Both the position numbers and the translations under genes were made by a program. A stretch of 64,000 nt of DNA from Terrirhizobium terrae (GTDB lineage: Bacteria > Pseudomonadota > Alphaproteobacteria > Rhizobiales > Rhizobiaceae), in assembly GCF_030323265.1 (NCBI RefSeq), contig NZ_CP104992.1, positions 62,001-126,000 of the forward strand, written 5' to 3'. The notes beneath the pieces are model-generated. The model made no database searches, was not told the origin of the DNA, and saw only the letters and a program-made list of their open reading frames with translations. This document shows positions 36,501 through 46,250 of the stretch, piece by piece; position 1 is the stretch's first letter, and each line of letters starts with the position of its first letter.

Positions 36501-38101
36501 GCTTCCACCGCCCTTCCCTTGAGCGCGAAGAGACCGCGCGGACGTTTCTGGATGAAGAGGATGATGAGGACGAGCACGAGGATCTTTCCGAGCACGGCAC
36601 CGACGGAGGGCTCCAGGAACTTGTTGAGGATGCCGAGCGAAAGCGCCCCGACCAGCGTGCCCCAGAGATTGCCGACGCCGCCGAAGACCACGACCATGAA
36701 ACTGTCGATGATGTAGCTCTGGCCGAGATTGGGCGAGACGTTGTCGATCTGGGAAAGCGCCACGCCGGCAATGCCGGCAATGCCCGATCCGAGCGCGAAG
36801 GTGAGCGCGTCGACCCAGGGCGTGCGGATGCCCATCGAGGATGCCATTCGGCGGTTCTGGGTGACGGCGCGCATGTTGAGGCCATAAGCCGTCTTCTTCA
36901 TCACGAAGAGCAGCGCGAAGAAGATCGTCAGCGAGAAGACGATGATCCACATGCGATTGTAAGTGATCGTCATGCCGCCGAGCGGGAAGGAACCGGACAT
37001 CCAGGACGGATTGCCGACTTCCTGGTTGGTCGGGCCGAAGATCGTGCGGATCGCCTGCTGCAGGATGAGCGACACACCCCATGTGGCCAGCAGCGTTTCG
37101 AGCGGACGGCCATAGAGGAAGCGGATGACGCCGCGCTCGATGACGAAACCCACAAGGCCGGTGACGAGGAAGGCGACGGGGAGCGCGATCGCCAGCGACC
37201 AGTCGAACAGGCCGGGCGCATTGTCGCGGATCACCTGCTGCACCATGAAGGTGGAATAGGCGCCGAGCATGACCATTTCGCCATGCGCCATGTTGATGAT
37301 ACCCATGACGCCGAAGGTGATGGCGAGGCCGATGGCGGCAAGCAGCAGCACGGAGCCGAGCGACATGCCGTACCAGACATTCTGGGCGAGGTTCCACAGC
37401 TGCTGTTCGTTCTGGATCGAGGCGATCGCCGCGTCGAGATCGGGCTTGAGGCTCGGATCGATCGTGCCGGCGACGGAATTCAGCACGCCGAGGCCGGGAG
37501 CGCCGAGCCCGGAAATCGTCTCGATCGCGGCGCGCTTTTCATCGATGGAACGGTCGGAGGCGAGCAGCGATACGGCGCGCGCCTCCTCCATGCGGGCCTT
37601 CACTTCCGCGTCGGTTTCCTTGGCGAGCGCGGCCTCGACCAGTTCCAGCGTTTCCGCACTCGGCGAGCGCAGAATGGCATCGGCGGCGGAAAGTCGTGCG
37701 CCACGATCCGGGCTCATCAGCGTCAACCCGCCGAGAGCTGCACGGATGGCGCGGCGAAGGTTGTTATTGACGCGGATTTTCGTCACCGCGCCCTTGGCGA
37801 CTTGGCCGGCGCTCGCGCCCGTCACCGGATCGATCAGGTCGAACTGCGAACCGGCGGACTTGGCGGAAAAGACAGCCTTGTCGGACTTGCGGAAATAGAG
37901 ATCGCCCTCGGCAAACGTATTGAGCGCCGGCACGACACGCGGATCACCGGTCGCGGCGATTTCGCCGACGAGTTTTTCCGCCTCGTTGAAATTGGCATCG
38001 GCCAGCTGGTTGAACAGCGGCTTTGGGTCTGCGCCTTGCGCGAAGGAAGTCGCGGCAGAAGCTAGGACCAGAAAGATCAGTGTGATGAAACGGATAAGCA
38101 T
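36497..38101 (-). CDS. urtB: urea ABC transporter permease UrtB with long N-terminal periplasmic domain
   Basis: A 534-residue protein. A signal sequence (LIFLVLASAATSFAQ) is followed by about 210 residues of Ala/Leu/Asp-rich helical repeats (LFNQLADANFNEAEKLVGEI, then GDPRVVPALNTFAEGDLYF) resembling HEAT-like repeats, and then a LivH-type permease core with QQAIRTIFGPTNQEVGNPSW and NRRMASSMGIRT. The long extracytoplasmic N-terminus is usual for UrtB and absent from LivH. It is the second gene of the urt operon, separated from urtA by a palindromic repeat. Confidence 0.95.
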   Translation of the reverse strand: MLIRFITLIFLVLASAATSFAQGADPKPLFNQLADANFNEAEKLVGEIAATGDPRVVPALNTFAEGDLYFRKSDKAVFSAKSAGSQFDLIDPVTGASAGQVAKGAVTKIRVNNNLRRAIRAALGGLTLMSPDRGARLSAADAILRSPSAETLELVEAALAKETDAEVKARMEEARAVSLLASDRSIDEKRAAIETISGLGAPGLGVLNSVAGTIDPSLKPDLDAAIASIQNEQQLWNLAQNVWYGMSLGSVLLLAAIGLAITFGVMGIINMAHGEMVMLGAYSTFMVQQVIRDNAPGLFDWSLAIALPVAFLVTGLVGFVIERGVIRFLYGRPLETLLATWGVSLILQQAIRTIFGPTNQEVGNPSWMSGSFPLGGMTITYNRMWIIVFSLTIFFALLFVMKKTAYGLNMRAVTQNRRMASSMGIRTPWVDALTFALGSGIAGIAGVALSQIDNVSPNLGQSYIIDSFMVVVFGGVGNLWGTLVGALSLGILNKFLEPSVGAVLGKILVLVLIILFIQKRPRGLFALKGRAVEA

Positions 38102-38134
38102 ATGTCTGTCCCCCGGATGGCGTTGCGAGGGCGT

Positions 38135-38252
38135 TTCCCCTCTGGCCTGCCGGCCACCTCCCCCACAAGGGGGAGAAAACTCGCGGCATCCGCCTCGGCT
38201 GATGTGAACCGCGGCGGGGCGGCTGGGTTAAAGCCCCCTTGTGGGGAGGGTT
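38135..38252. repeat. RIME-like palindromic repeat between urtA and urtB
   Basis: Arm 38135-38176 (ttcccctctggcctgccggc, then cacctcccccacaaggggga) is complete; an incomplete partner, ccccccttgtggggaggg, lies at 38234-38250. It belongs to the same family as the pairs at 12998-13167 and 34334-34536 and again lies inside an operon. Confidence 0.75.
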
Positions 38253-38283
38253 GGGAGGGGTCTTGGCCCCAGACGCTGACGGA

Positions 38284-39573
38284 TCAGCTACCCTTGCCGC
38301 CGCACTTGCCGGTGGCGACGTTGAAGTTGCCGCATTCCATCGGCTTGCGCCAATCGGAGATCAGGTCTTTCGAGTCCGGCAGGTAATCCGACCATTCGTC
38401 ACCGACGACGGCCGCGGTTTCCTGCACGACTTCGAACTGGCCGTCGGCCTGGATTTCGCCGATCAGCACCGGCTTGGTGATGTGGTGGTTCGGCATGACG
38501 GTGGAGGTGCCGCCCGAGAGGTTCGGAACGGAGACGCCGATGATCGAGTCGAGAACGGCATCCGTGTCGGTCGTGCCGGCAGCCTCGACGGCCTTAACCC
38601 AGGCGTTGAAGCCGATATAGGCGGCTTCCATCGGGTCGTTGGTCACGCGCTTGTCGTTCTTGGTGAAGGCGTGCCAGGTCTTGATGAACTCGGCATTGAC
38701 CGGTGCATCGACGGACTGGAAGTAGTTCCAGGCAGCCAGATGGCCGACGAGCGGTGTGGTGTCGAGGCCGGCGAGTTCTTCTTCACCGACGGAGAAGGCG
38801 ACGACCGGAATGTCTTCGGCCTTGATGCCCTGGTTGCCGAGTTCCTTGTAGAACGGAACGTTGGCGTCACCATTGATGGTGGAGACGACGGCGGTCTTCT
38901 TGCCGGCCGAGCCGAACTTCTTGATGTCGGAGACGATCGTCTGCCAGTCGGAATGACCGAACGGCGTGTAGTTGATCATGATGTCCTCTTCCGCGACGCC
39001 CTTCGACATCAGGTAGGCCTTCAGGATCTTGTTGGTCGTCTGCGGATAGACATAGTCGGTGCCGGCGAGAACCCAGCGCTCGACGCCTTCGGTCTCTGCC
39101 AGATAATCGACGGCCGGGATGGCCTGCTGGTTCGGCGCCGCACCGGTGTAGAAGATGTTGCGCGAGGATTCATCACCCTCGTACTGGACCGGGTAGAAGA
39201 GGATCGAGTTCAGCTCTTCGAAGACCGGCAGGACGGACTTGCGCGACGACGAGGTCCAGCAACCGAAGACGGCCGCGACCTTATCCTGGCTGATCAGCTG
39301 GCGGGCCTTTTCCGCAAACAGCGGCCAGTCGGAAGCCGGATCGACGACGACGGCTTCCAGCTTCTTGCCGAGCACGCCGCCCTTCTTGTTCTGCTCTTCC
39401 ACCATCATCAGCATGGCGTCCTTGAGCGTCGTCTCGGAAATCGCCATCGTGCCGGAAAGCGAGTGCAGCACGCCGATCTTGATCGTGTCGTCCGCTGCGA
39501 AAGCGCCGTGGAACGCGGTGGTGGAGAGTGCGGCGGCCAGCAATGCACCGCCCAGTTTCGTTCTGAAATTCAT
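38284..39573 (-). CDS. urtA: urea-binding periplasmic protein UrtA
   Basis: A 429-residue binding protein with a signal peptide (LLAAALSTTAFHGAFA). UrtA/FmdD-type text follows: IKIGVLHSLSGTMAISE, VVDPASDWPLFAEKARQLI, AVFGCWTSSSRKSVLPVFEE and YPVQYEGDESSRNIFYTGAA. It delivers urea (or short amides) to UrtBC. First gene of the operon. No clear nitrogen-regulated promoter was confirmed upstream. Confidence 0.95.
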   Translation of the reverse strand: MNFRTKLGGALLAAALSTTAFHGAFAADDTIKIGVLHSLSGTMAISETTLKDAMLMMVEEQNKKGGVLGKKLEAVVVDPASDWPLFAEKARQLISQDKVAAVFGCWTSSSRKSVLPVFEELNSILFYPVQYEGDESSRNIFYTGAAPNQQAIPAVDYLAETEGVERWVLAGTDYVYPQTTNKILKAYLMSKGVAEEDIMINYTPFGHSDWQTIVSDIKKFGSAGKKTAVVSTINGDANVPFYKELGNQGIKAEDIPVVAFSVGEEELAGLDTTPLVGHLAAWNYFQSVDAPVNAEFIKTWHAFTKNDKRVTNDPMEAAYIGFNAWVKAVEAAGTTDTDAVLDSIIGVSVPNLSGGTSTVMPNHHITKPVLIGEIQADGQFEVVQETAAVVGDEWSDYLPDSKDLISDWRKPMECGNFNVATGKCGGKGS

Positions 39574-39908
39574 TGGTCGAACCCCTCTTCTTGTTCGCTC
39601 GGCAACAGAGACCTTGACCGTTGCTTAAGCGGACTATCGGCCGCTGCAGTGCAAAACCACATACGTAAAATGACGTAATGGCGTGGGGAGATGCACAGGC
39701 GCGAAGCAGCGCGGTGCGGCCATAAGCCTTTCGATGCCGAGAATTGTCGCAGGTCCCGCTGCACCAGGTTCCGCTGCGAAGCGGGTTTCCTGCACGCCCG
39801 AAGGCTTACCAACGGAATTGCATGACCCGTGCCAGATGGAAGAGACCTAGTATCGCGAAAAATTGCGATCATCTGTCATTTTAAAAGAATGGATGGGGGC
39901 CGGAGGAA
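39574..39908. other. 335-bp divergent intergenic region upstream of urtA and the DUF1194 gene
   Basis: This region should hold the urtA promoter (minus strand) and that of the DUF1194 gene (plus strand). A minus-strand TGTGGTTTTGCACTGCAG around 39645-39665 recalls a sigma-54 site, but its GG-to-GC spacing is one base short. A palindromic acgtaaaatgacgt motif lies near 39663-39676. No gene seen. Confidence 0.45.
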
Positions 39909-40643
39909 ATGCGGGGATGGGGAATGGCAGCGCCGCTGGCGCTGCTCGCATTCGCCTGCAATGGCGAAGCCGCAGCACAGCCGGTCTGCCCGGATCTTGC
40001 GCTCGTGCTGGCGATCGACGGATCCGGCAGCGTTACCGATGGCGAATACCGCTTCCAGAAGTCGGCAATCGCATCGGCCTTTCGCGACGGCGCGATCAAG
40101 TCCGCATTGAGGCAAGCCGGCACCGTCGCCCTGTCCGCAGTCTTCTGGGGAGACGGTGAGTTTCCGACGCAGAGGCTCGCCTGGTTCATCGTCGACCAGG
40201 GCGTGGGCTCTGAAGCCTTCGCCGACGAAGTCGAAGCCAGCGAGCGGCGTGTCTACGGCGACACCGCGATCGGCAACGGCCTCTGGGCGGCGCTGGAAAT
40301 GCTATCGCCCCCGAACATGTGTGCCCATCGCATGATGATCAACGTCTCGGGCGACGGCCGCGAAACGACGGTGCCCAAAAGACGCCTGGGAGCGACACTT
40401 TACCAAGCCAAACAGCGGGCCAAACAAATGGGTGTCACGATAAACGCGCTGGCGATTACCGCCGATGACGAAGAACTCGCCAGCTACTACGAACGCGAGG
40501 TCGTGCACGGTTCCGGCGGCTTCACCATGGAGGTGAACGATCCGGGAGACTACGCGTCGGCGATGCGCAAGAAGTTGCTGCGTGAATTGTCGAACCCGTT
40601 CGTCGCCAGTTCCGGCCGAACCCGCGTGAAGCTAGTGAGGTAA
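39909..40643 (+). CDS. DUF1194 (von Willebrand A-like) exported protein
   Basis: A 244-residue protein with a signal peptide (MAAPLALLAFACNGEAAA) and a von Willebrand A-type fold: LALVLAIDGSGSVTDGEYRF carries the metal-ion site DxSxS, the later Thr and Asp lie in YGDTAIGNGLWAA and VSGDGRETT. DUF1194 is a conserved alphaproteobacterial family without known function, perhaps periplasmic protein-protein binding. It stands alone between urtA and a convergent hydroxylase gene. Confidence 0.88.
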   Translation: MRGWGMAAPLALLAFACNGEAAAQPVCPDLALVLAIDGSGSVTDGEYRFQKSAIASAFRDGAIKSALRQAGTVALSAVFWGDGEFPTQRLAWFIVDQGVGSEAFADEVEASERRVYGDTAIGNGLWAALEMLSPPNMCAHRMMINVSGDGRETTVPKRRLGATLYQAKQRAKQMGVTINALAITADDEELASYYEREVVHGSGGFTMEVNDPGDYASAMRKKLLRELSNPFVASSGRTRVKLVR

Positions 40644-40736
40644 CGCCGCACCAATCGGCGGCCGGTCTCAACTCGAAGACCCGCCAGCCGGGAAACACAA
40701 GACTGCTGCCCATTGTGAATCCGGGGCCTTGAGACT

Positions 40737-41621
40737 TCAGTTCGGCCGGTTCCGCAACGCCTCGGCCTGCGCGTAAAACTTCTTTTCCCATTCCTTGTGA
40801 TTATCGAGCCCTTCGCGGATGAAGGGCGTGAAGATCGCCATATGCATCAGCATCCAGTTGACCAGCCGCGCCGGGAATTTCAGCGGCTTGACGAAATCGA
40901 CGAAGAGCACGACGCGCGTCTTGTCGGTGTGGTTCCAGGCCTCGTGCTCATAGGCATCGTCGAAGATCAGCACCTTGCCCTCTTCCCAATGGCAGATCTG
41001 GTCCTTCACGCGGATGGCGAGGTCGTCACCGGTGTTTTCCGGGACGATGAGACCGAGATGGAGGCGTAGAACGCCGTTATAGGGGCCGCGATGGGCCGGA
41101 AGATGCTTGCCCGGCTCGAAGATGGAGAACATCACCGTGGTGAGCCCCGGGATCTTCTGCATCGCCTTCCAGGTTTCCGGGCAGGCCTTGACGTTCTGCT
41201 CCGACTTGATGCCGAAGCCGAGTAGGAAGAAGGTCTTCCAGCCGGTATCGGACGAGATCGTCTTCACGTCGGTGGAAATGTCCTGGAAGGTCGGCAACTC
41301 GTCCTTGCGCACGAGAATGCGGTCGAGCTCGGCGCGAATGGCGGGCGCAGCAGCCTCGACCTCGGCAGCCCATGGAAAGGTCGCATTGTCATAGACCGGC
41401 GGATTGCCGAGCTTTGCGTGCTTGAAATTCAGCCTTTCCGCCCAGGCCACAATGCCCATGAAGAAGCGGGTGATGGCGCTCGGACGATCCATAGGCGCAA
41501 TGCCGGTCGTCCCGAAATCCTGCGAGGGTTGAGAAACATTGGGAGAAGAAACGTTGTCCACTGGAGAAGCCTTTAAGATATCTTGATCAGGCGTGGCGGC
41601 GGGATGCCCCCGTCGTGTCAC
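40737..41621 (-). CDS. aspartyl/asparaginyl beta-hydroxylase family dioxygenase (LpxO-like)
   Basis: A Fe(II)/2-oxoglutarate dioxygenase of the family that includes LpxO, the lipid A 2-hydroxylase, which it matches in length (294 residues from 41621). The iron-binding HRGPYNGVLRLHLGLIVP and the second His with Arg in DDAYEHEAWNHTDKTRVVLF are present. Hydrophobic stretches near both ends suggest membrane contact. The start is uncertain: a GTG at 41561 has AAAGG upstream, an ATG at 41492 begins nearer the conserved part. Whether the substrate is lipid A acyl chains is inference. Confidence 0.82.
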   Translation of the reverse strand: MTRRGHPAATPDQDILKASPVDNVSSPNVSQPSQDFGTTGIAPMDRPSAITRFFMGIVAWAERLNFKHAKLGNPPVYDNATFPWAAEVEAAAPAIRAELDRILVRKDELPTFQDISTDVKTISSDTGWKTFFLLGFGIKSEQNVKACPETWKAMQKIPGLTTVMFSIFEPGKHLPAHRGPYNGVLRLHLGLIVPENTGDDLAIRVKDQICHWEEGKVLIFDDAYEHEAWNHTDKTRVVLFVDFVKPLKFPARLVNWMLMHMAIFTPFIREGLDNHKEWEKKFYAQAEALRNRPN

Positions 41622-41838
41622 AGGTTTGACATGCTATGCGGAAAACGACTTGCAAAAATCGACTGAAAGTTGAGGGAATCGAGCGGCAGCTTCGATAGCC
41701 AGCATATGAGTTTCGAGTGGAATCGGGCAAAACGATGGCTGCTCATTTTGCTGGTTCATGCGCGATCCTTGCCGCCAGCTGAACTCCCTCACCCGAGACT
41801 CAACCGAGCTGCGTGTCGAACAAAATTTTGCTTTCCAA

Positions 41839-41860
41839 ACATACCGACCGTATGGTATGT
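41839..41860. promoter_or_regulatory. operator-like inverted repeat upstream of TetR/SMR pair
   Basis: ACATACC-GACCGTAT-GGTATGT is a perfect 7-8-7 inverted repeat ending seven bases before the TetR start codon. This is where an autorepressing TetR protein would block transcription of itself and the co-transcribed efflux gene. Confidence 0.7.
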
Positions 41861-41867
41861 TTACTTC

Positions 41868-42437
41868 ATGACATCCGCACACGAACGCAAGAAACAGCCT
41901 GAAACCGTTCGCCGCGCCCTTTTGGATTGCGCGGCGCGCATTTCGCTCGAACAGGGATTGCCGGCCGTGACGCTGCAGGCGGTGGCCGATGCAGCCCATG
42001 TCACCAAGGGCGGGTTGCTGCACCATTTTCCCAGCAAGCAGGCGCTCGTGCAGGCCGTATTCCACGATCTGCTGGAGCAGCTGGACGCCGAAATTGAACA
42101 ACTGATCGCGGCCGATGCCGAACCCCATGGCCGCTTCACCCGCGCCTATATCCGTGCCTTCGCCAAGGCGGAGAACCGACAGATGGGCGAACAGTGGAAT
42201 GCCCTGCCTCTCTCCTCGCTGACCGACCCCGAGATGAAGGCGATTTGGTCGACCTGGTATGCAGAGCAGCTTGCTCGCCATGCAAAAACCGACAGTGGCG
42301 TGCCGCTCGCCCTCGCCCGCTACGCGGCCGACGGCCTGTGGCTCGCCGGCCTGCTGGACTATTCCGGCGGCCCGGATGAAAGCCGCGAGACGCTAATCGA
42401 AGGCCTGATTGCCATGACCCGGAAGGAAGTACCGTGA
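41868..42437 (+). CDS. TetR-family repressor of the adjacent SMR pump
   Basis: A 189-residue TetR regulator; ATG 41868 begins MTSAHERKKQPETVRRALLD. The helix-turn-helix reads ISLEQGLPAVTLQAVADAAH, then VTKGGLLHHFPSKQALV. The C-terminal half is a TetR ligand pocket (ADGLWLAGLLDYSGGPDESR). A longer frame from 41670 is not supported because it would read through the operator. Its stop overlaps the SMR start by four bases (GTGA). It probably senses cationic compounds pumped by the SMR protein. Confidence 0.93.
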   Translation: MTSAHERKKQPETVRRALLDCAARISLEQGLPAVTLQAVADAAHVTKGGLLHHFPSKQALVQAVFHDLLEQLDAEIEQLIAADAEPHGRFTRAYIRAFAKAENRQMGEQWNALPLSSLTDPEMKAIWSTWYAEQLARHAKTDSGVPLALARYAADGLWLAGLLDYSGGPDESRETLIEGLIAMTRKEVP

Positions 42438-42778
42438 ACCCTGCCCTTTTCACTTACGGATCGCTCTTCGTCGCGATCGCGCTGGAAGTCGTCGGCACGA
42501 CATTGCTGCAACAGAGCCAGCAATTCACCCGTCTCCTACCGACGCTCGGCATGGCGCTGTGCTATGGTCTGGCCTTCTATTTCCTGTCGATTACGCTGCG
42601 CGTCCTGCCGGTCGGCGTTGCCTACGCAATCTGGAGTGGTCTCGGGATCGTGCTGATCTCGGTGGTCGGTCTCATCGTTTTCCGCCAGACACTTGATCTT
42701 GCAGCGATCATCGGGCTCGGGCTGATCATTTCGGGCGTCGTCGTGGTCAATATCTTTTCCAACACCGTCTCGCATTAA
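42434..42778 (+). CDS. small multidrug resistance (EmrE/QacE-type) efflux protein
   Basis: A 114-residue protein with four membrane helices. The essential membrane Glu lies in IALEVVGTTLLQQSQ (helix 1, position 17); the SMR-typical LPVGVAYAIWSGLGIVLISV (helix 3) and the last helix GLGLIISGVVVVNI are present. It works as an antiparallel dimer exchanging protons for cationic drugs or, in some subtypes, guanidinium. The start is GTG 42434, overlapping the repressor stop. Confidence 0.94.
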   Translation: MNPALFTYGSLFVAIALEVVGTTLLQQSQQFTRLLPTLGMALCYGLAFYFLSITLRVLPVGVAYAIWSGLGIVLISVVGLIVFRQTLDLAAIIGLGLIISGVVVVNIFSNTVSH

Positions 42779-42864
42779 ACGCTTCAATTCTGTTGCAAAT
42801 TCCGCGTGCAGCACGGAAAGTGCCTCTTTGGGGATCACGCCCCAGAGGGGATTAAAAATAAGGC

Positions 42865-45800
42865 ATGGCTGCGCGGCAACGGATCATCCCGATCCGGCGA
42901 GATTATAATCGCTGGGTCGCGAACCAGACATTGGAAGACTATGCGCTCCGCTTCACCGCCAAGAGCGCACGGCGCTTTTCGTCGAGCCGTATCTCCCATA
43001 CGGCGATCGGTGCGATCTCCTTTTAGCGCTGGAAGCAATCGGCGGGGCGATCACGCTCTCCTACGGTACGACCAACGCCTTCTTCGCCATCATCGCCGCC
43101 GCCGTCCTGATGCTCGTCGTCGGCTTGCCGATCAGCCGCTACGCCATCCGCCACGGCGTCGATATCGACTTGCTCACGCGCGGCGCCTCCTTCGGTTATA
43201 TCGGTTCGACCATCACCTCGCTGATCTATGCGAGCTTCACCTTCATGCTATTTGCGATCGAGGCGTCGATCATGACGGGCGCGCTGCAGCTCGCCTTCGG
43301 CATTCCGCTCTGGATCGGCTACATCATCAGCGCCGTCGTGGTGATCCCGCTCGTCATCTACGGCGTGCAGCTCATCTCCCGCTTCCAGTTGCTGACCCAA
43401 CCGTTCTGGATCGTGCTGAACATCCTGCCTTTCGTCTTCATCGCCTTCCTCGACTGGGAAAAATTCGATCTCTGGCGCGCCTTTGCCGGCGTCAACTATT
43501 CCAACGCGGAAGTGGGCGGTGCGGCCCTTTCGATCTCGTCGAATTCGGCGCGGCCTCCGCCGTCATCCTGGCGCTGATGCCGCAGATCGGCGAACAGGTG
43601 GACTTCCTGCGATTTCTGCCCTCAGAAGGACAGCGAAAATGGCGCCATCGGCTGGCCGTCTTTCTCGCCGGCCCCGGCTGGGTCGTGGTCGGCGTACCGA
43701 AGCTGCTCGCAGGTTCCTTCCTCGCGGTGCTCACCCTGTCGACCGGCGTGCCGATCCGGGAAGCGGCAGACCCGGCGCATATGTATCTCGCAGCCTTCGG
43801 TTACATGATCCCCAACGAGACGGCTGCTCTCCTCCTGATGGCTGCGTTCGTCGTCGTCTCGCAGCTGAAGATCAACGTGATGAACGCCTATGCGGGGTCG
43901 CTCGCCTGGTCGAACTTCTTCTCGCGGCTCACCCACAGCCATCCGGGCCGCGTCGTCTGGCTGATCTTCAACGTCGCGATCGCGCTCCTGCTGATGGAAC
44001 TCGGTATCTACCGGCTGCTGGAGGCAACGCTCGGGATTTTCTCGATCATCGCCATGGCCTGGCTCTGTACCATTTCGGCGGATCTCTTCATCAACAAGCC
44101 GCTGGGGCTAGCGCCCGAAGGTATCGAGTTCAAGCGCGCCCATCTCTACGATATCAACCCGGTCGGGCTGATCTCCATGCTCGGCTCAGCAGCCGTGGCG
44201 CTTGCCGCCCATTTCGGCCTGTTCGGCCCCCTGATGGCATCGCTTGCCACCTATGTGACGCTGATCGCCTTCCTCATTTCTCCCGCAACCGCCTTCGCCA
44301 CGCGCGGCAAATATTATCTCGCCCGCAAGCCGCGCCACAGCTGGAAGAACCAGACCTCCATTACCTGCTCCATCTGCGAACACCCGTTCGAGCCGGAGGA
44401 CATGGCCTGGTGCCCGGCCTATGCGGCGCCGATCTGTTCGCTCTGCTGTTCGCTGGACAGCCGCTGCCATGACATGTGCAAGCCCAATGCGCGGCTGAAC
44501 ACCCAGGTCGGCACCGTCACCCGCTCCTTCCTCCCCGAACACGTCATCGCCAAGCTGACGACGCGGCTCGGGCGCTATGCCGCCACCGCCGTGACATCGA
44601 TCTCGATCATGGGCGCGATCCTTGCCATGGTCGCCTATCAGGCGGGCGAAGCGGCCCCAGCCAATGCCGAGATCATCTATGGTACGATCTCTATCGTCTT
44701 CTTCGTCTTCGCCATCATCGCCGGCATCGTCTCCTGGTTCTACGTATTGGCGCATGACAGCCGCGTCGTCGCCGAGGAGGAATCCTCGCGCCAGAATACG
44801 CTGCTGCTGAAGGAAATCGCCGCCCACAAGAAGACCGACGCGGCATTGCAGGATGCCAAGGAAACGGCGGAGGCCGCCAACCGTGCGAAGAGCCGCTATG
44901 TCGTCGGGCTCTCCCACGAGCTCAGGACCCCGCTCAATGCCGTGCTAGGCTATGCGCAGATTCTTGAGCGGGATGAGACGATCCCGGCGCCACGGCAATC
45001 GGCGATCAAGGTCATCAAGCGCTCGGCCGACCATTTGTCCGGCCTGATCGACGGTCTTCTCGATATTTCCAAGATCGAGGCCGGCCGACTGCAGGTCTAT
45101 TCCAACGAGATCAACATCCAGGATTTTCTCGACCAGATCGTCGAGATGTTCTCGCTGCAGGCCCAGGCAGAAGGGTCTCGTCTTCGAGCACATCCGCTCT
45201 CCTCTCCTGCCGCAATATGTTCGCACCGATGAGAAGAGGTTGCGGCAGATCCTCGTCAACCTTCTGTCGAACGCCATCAAGTTCACCGACGAAGGCACCG
45301 TGCGTTTCGAAATCGCCTATCGCAGCCAGGTCGCTACATTCACCGTTGCCGATACCGGTCGCGGCATTGCCGAGAAGGATTTGGCCCGCGTTTACGAACC
45401 CTTCCAGCGCGGCGAGGCGGATAGTGTAAGGCCGATGCCCGGCCTCGGCCTTGGCCTCACCATCACGCAACTGCTGACCAACACGCTGGGTGGCGAAATC
45501 ATCGCGGCCAGTACCAAGGATGTCGGCTCGACCTTCCGCGTGCGGCTGATGCTGTCGGCGATCGAGCGTCCCAATACCGCACCGGCCCCGGAAAAGAAGA
45601 TCGTCTCCTATACCGGCCCGCGCCGCACCATCGTCGTCGTCGACGACAACCAGGATCACCGCGACCTGATGCGCGAGGTTCTGGCGCCGATGGACTTCGT
45701 CGTCCTGACGGCGACCGGCGGCCTTGACTGCTTGACGCTGATCGAGGGCACGACGCCCGACCTCTTCCTTGTCGACATATCCATGCCCGATATGAACGGC

Positions 45801-46250
45801 TGGCAGCTTGTGGCCAAACTGCGCGAGATCGGCCAGCTGGCTCCGGTCATCATGCTGTCGGCTAATATCGGCGATGGCGCAGCCTCCGTGCCCGAGGATG
45901 CCGGCCACAGTGACGCGATCGCCAAGCCGGTCGACATAAGACGGCTCGCCGACAAGCTTGCCTCCCATCTCGGCCTCAATTGGATCTACGAAACGGATGC
46001 CCCTCCGTCTCCACCGCCGGAAGTCGGCAAGCCCGTCAAAAGCCCCGGACCGACACATGTGCAGGACCTGCTGCGGCTTGGCGAAATCGGCTACGTCCGC
46101 GGCATCGAAGCCAAGCTCGCCGATCTCGCTGCTGACGAGAGACACCGGCGCTTTGCAGATGAACTCAGCGTTTTTGTCAAAGCATTCGATATGGCGGGAT
46201 ACATGAAATACCTTACGCGGATGGAGACTGAGGAGAAGCAGGATGGCTGA
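42865..46250 (+). CDS. NCS1/permease-like hybrid sensor histidine kinase with receiver domain (three frameshifts)
   Basis: One large gene read in three frames. Restoring single bases (missing T near 43022, missing C near 43526, extra G near 45180) yields 1128 uninterrupted residues. Order: nucleobase/NCS1-permease-like membrane domain (about residues 1-490, beginning RDYNRWVANQTLEDYALRFT); a cysteine-rich segment with eight Cys (about 500-540); two more helices (570-630); coiled coil; HisKA with H-box SHELRTPLNAVLGY (about 684); ATPase domain with NLLSNAIKFTDEG, VADTGRGIAEK and GLGLGLTITQLL; receiver with DLFLVDISMPDMNGW (Asp about 970) and AKPVD; C-terminal extension. It resembles CbrA in concept (transporter fused to kinase) but with another transporter family. 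The ligand is unknown. The response regulator gene overlaps its end. Confidence 0.85.

Noticed and set aside
39640..39668. sigma-54 promoter upstream of urtA
   Set aside because: The TGG and TGC elements are one base too close together for RpoN recognition.
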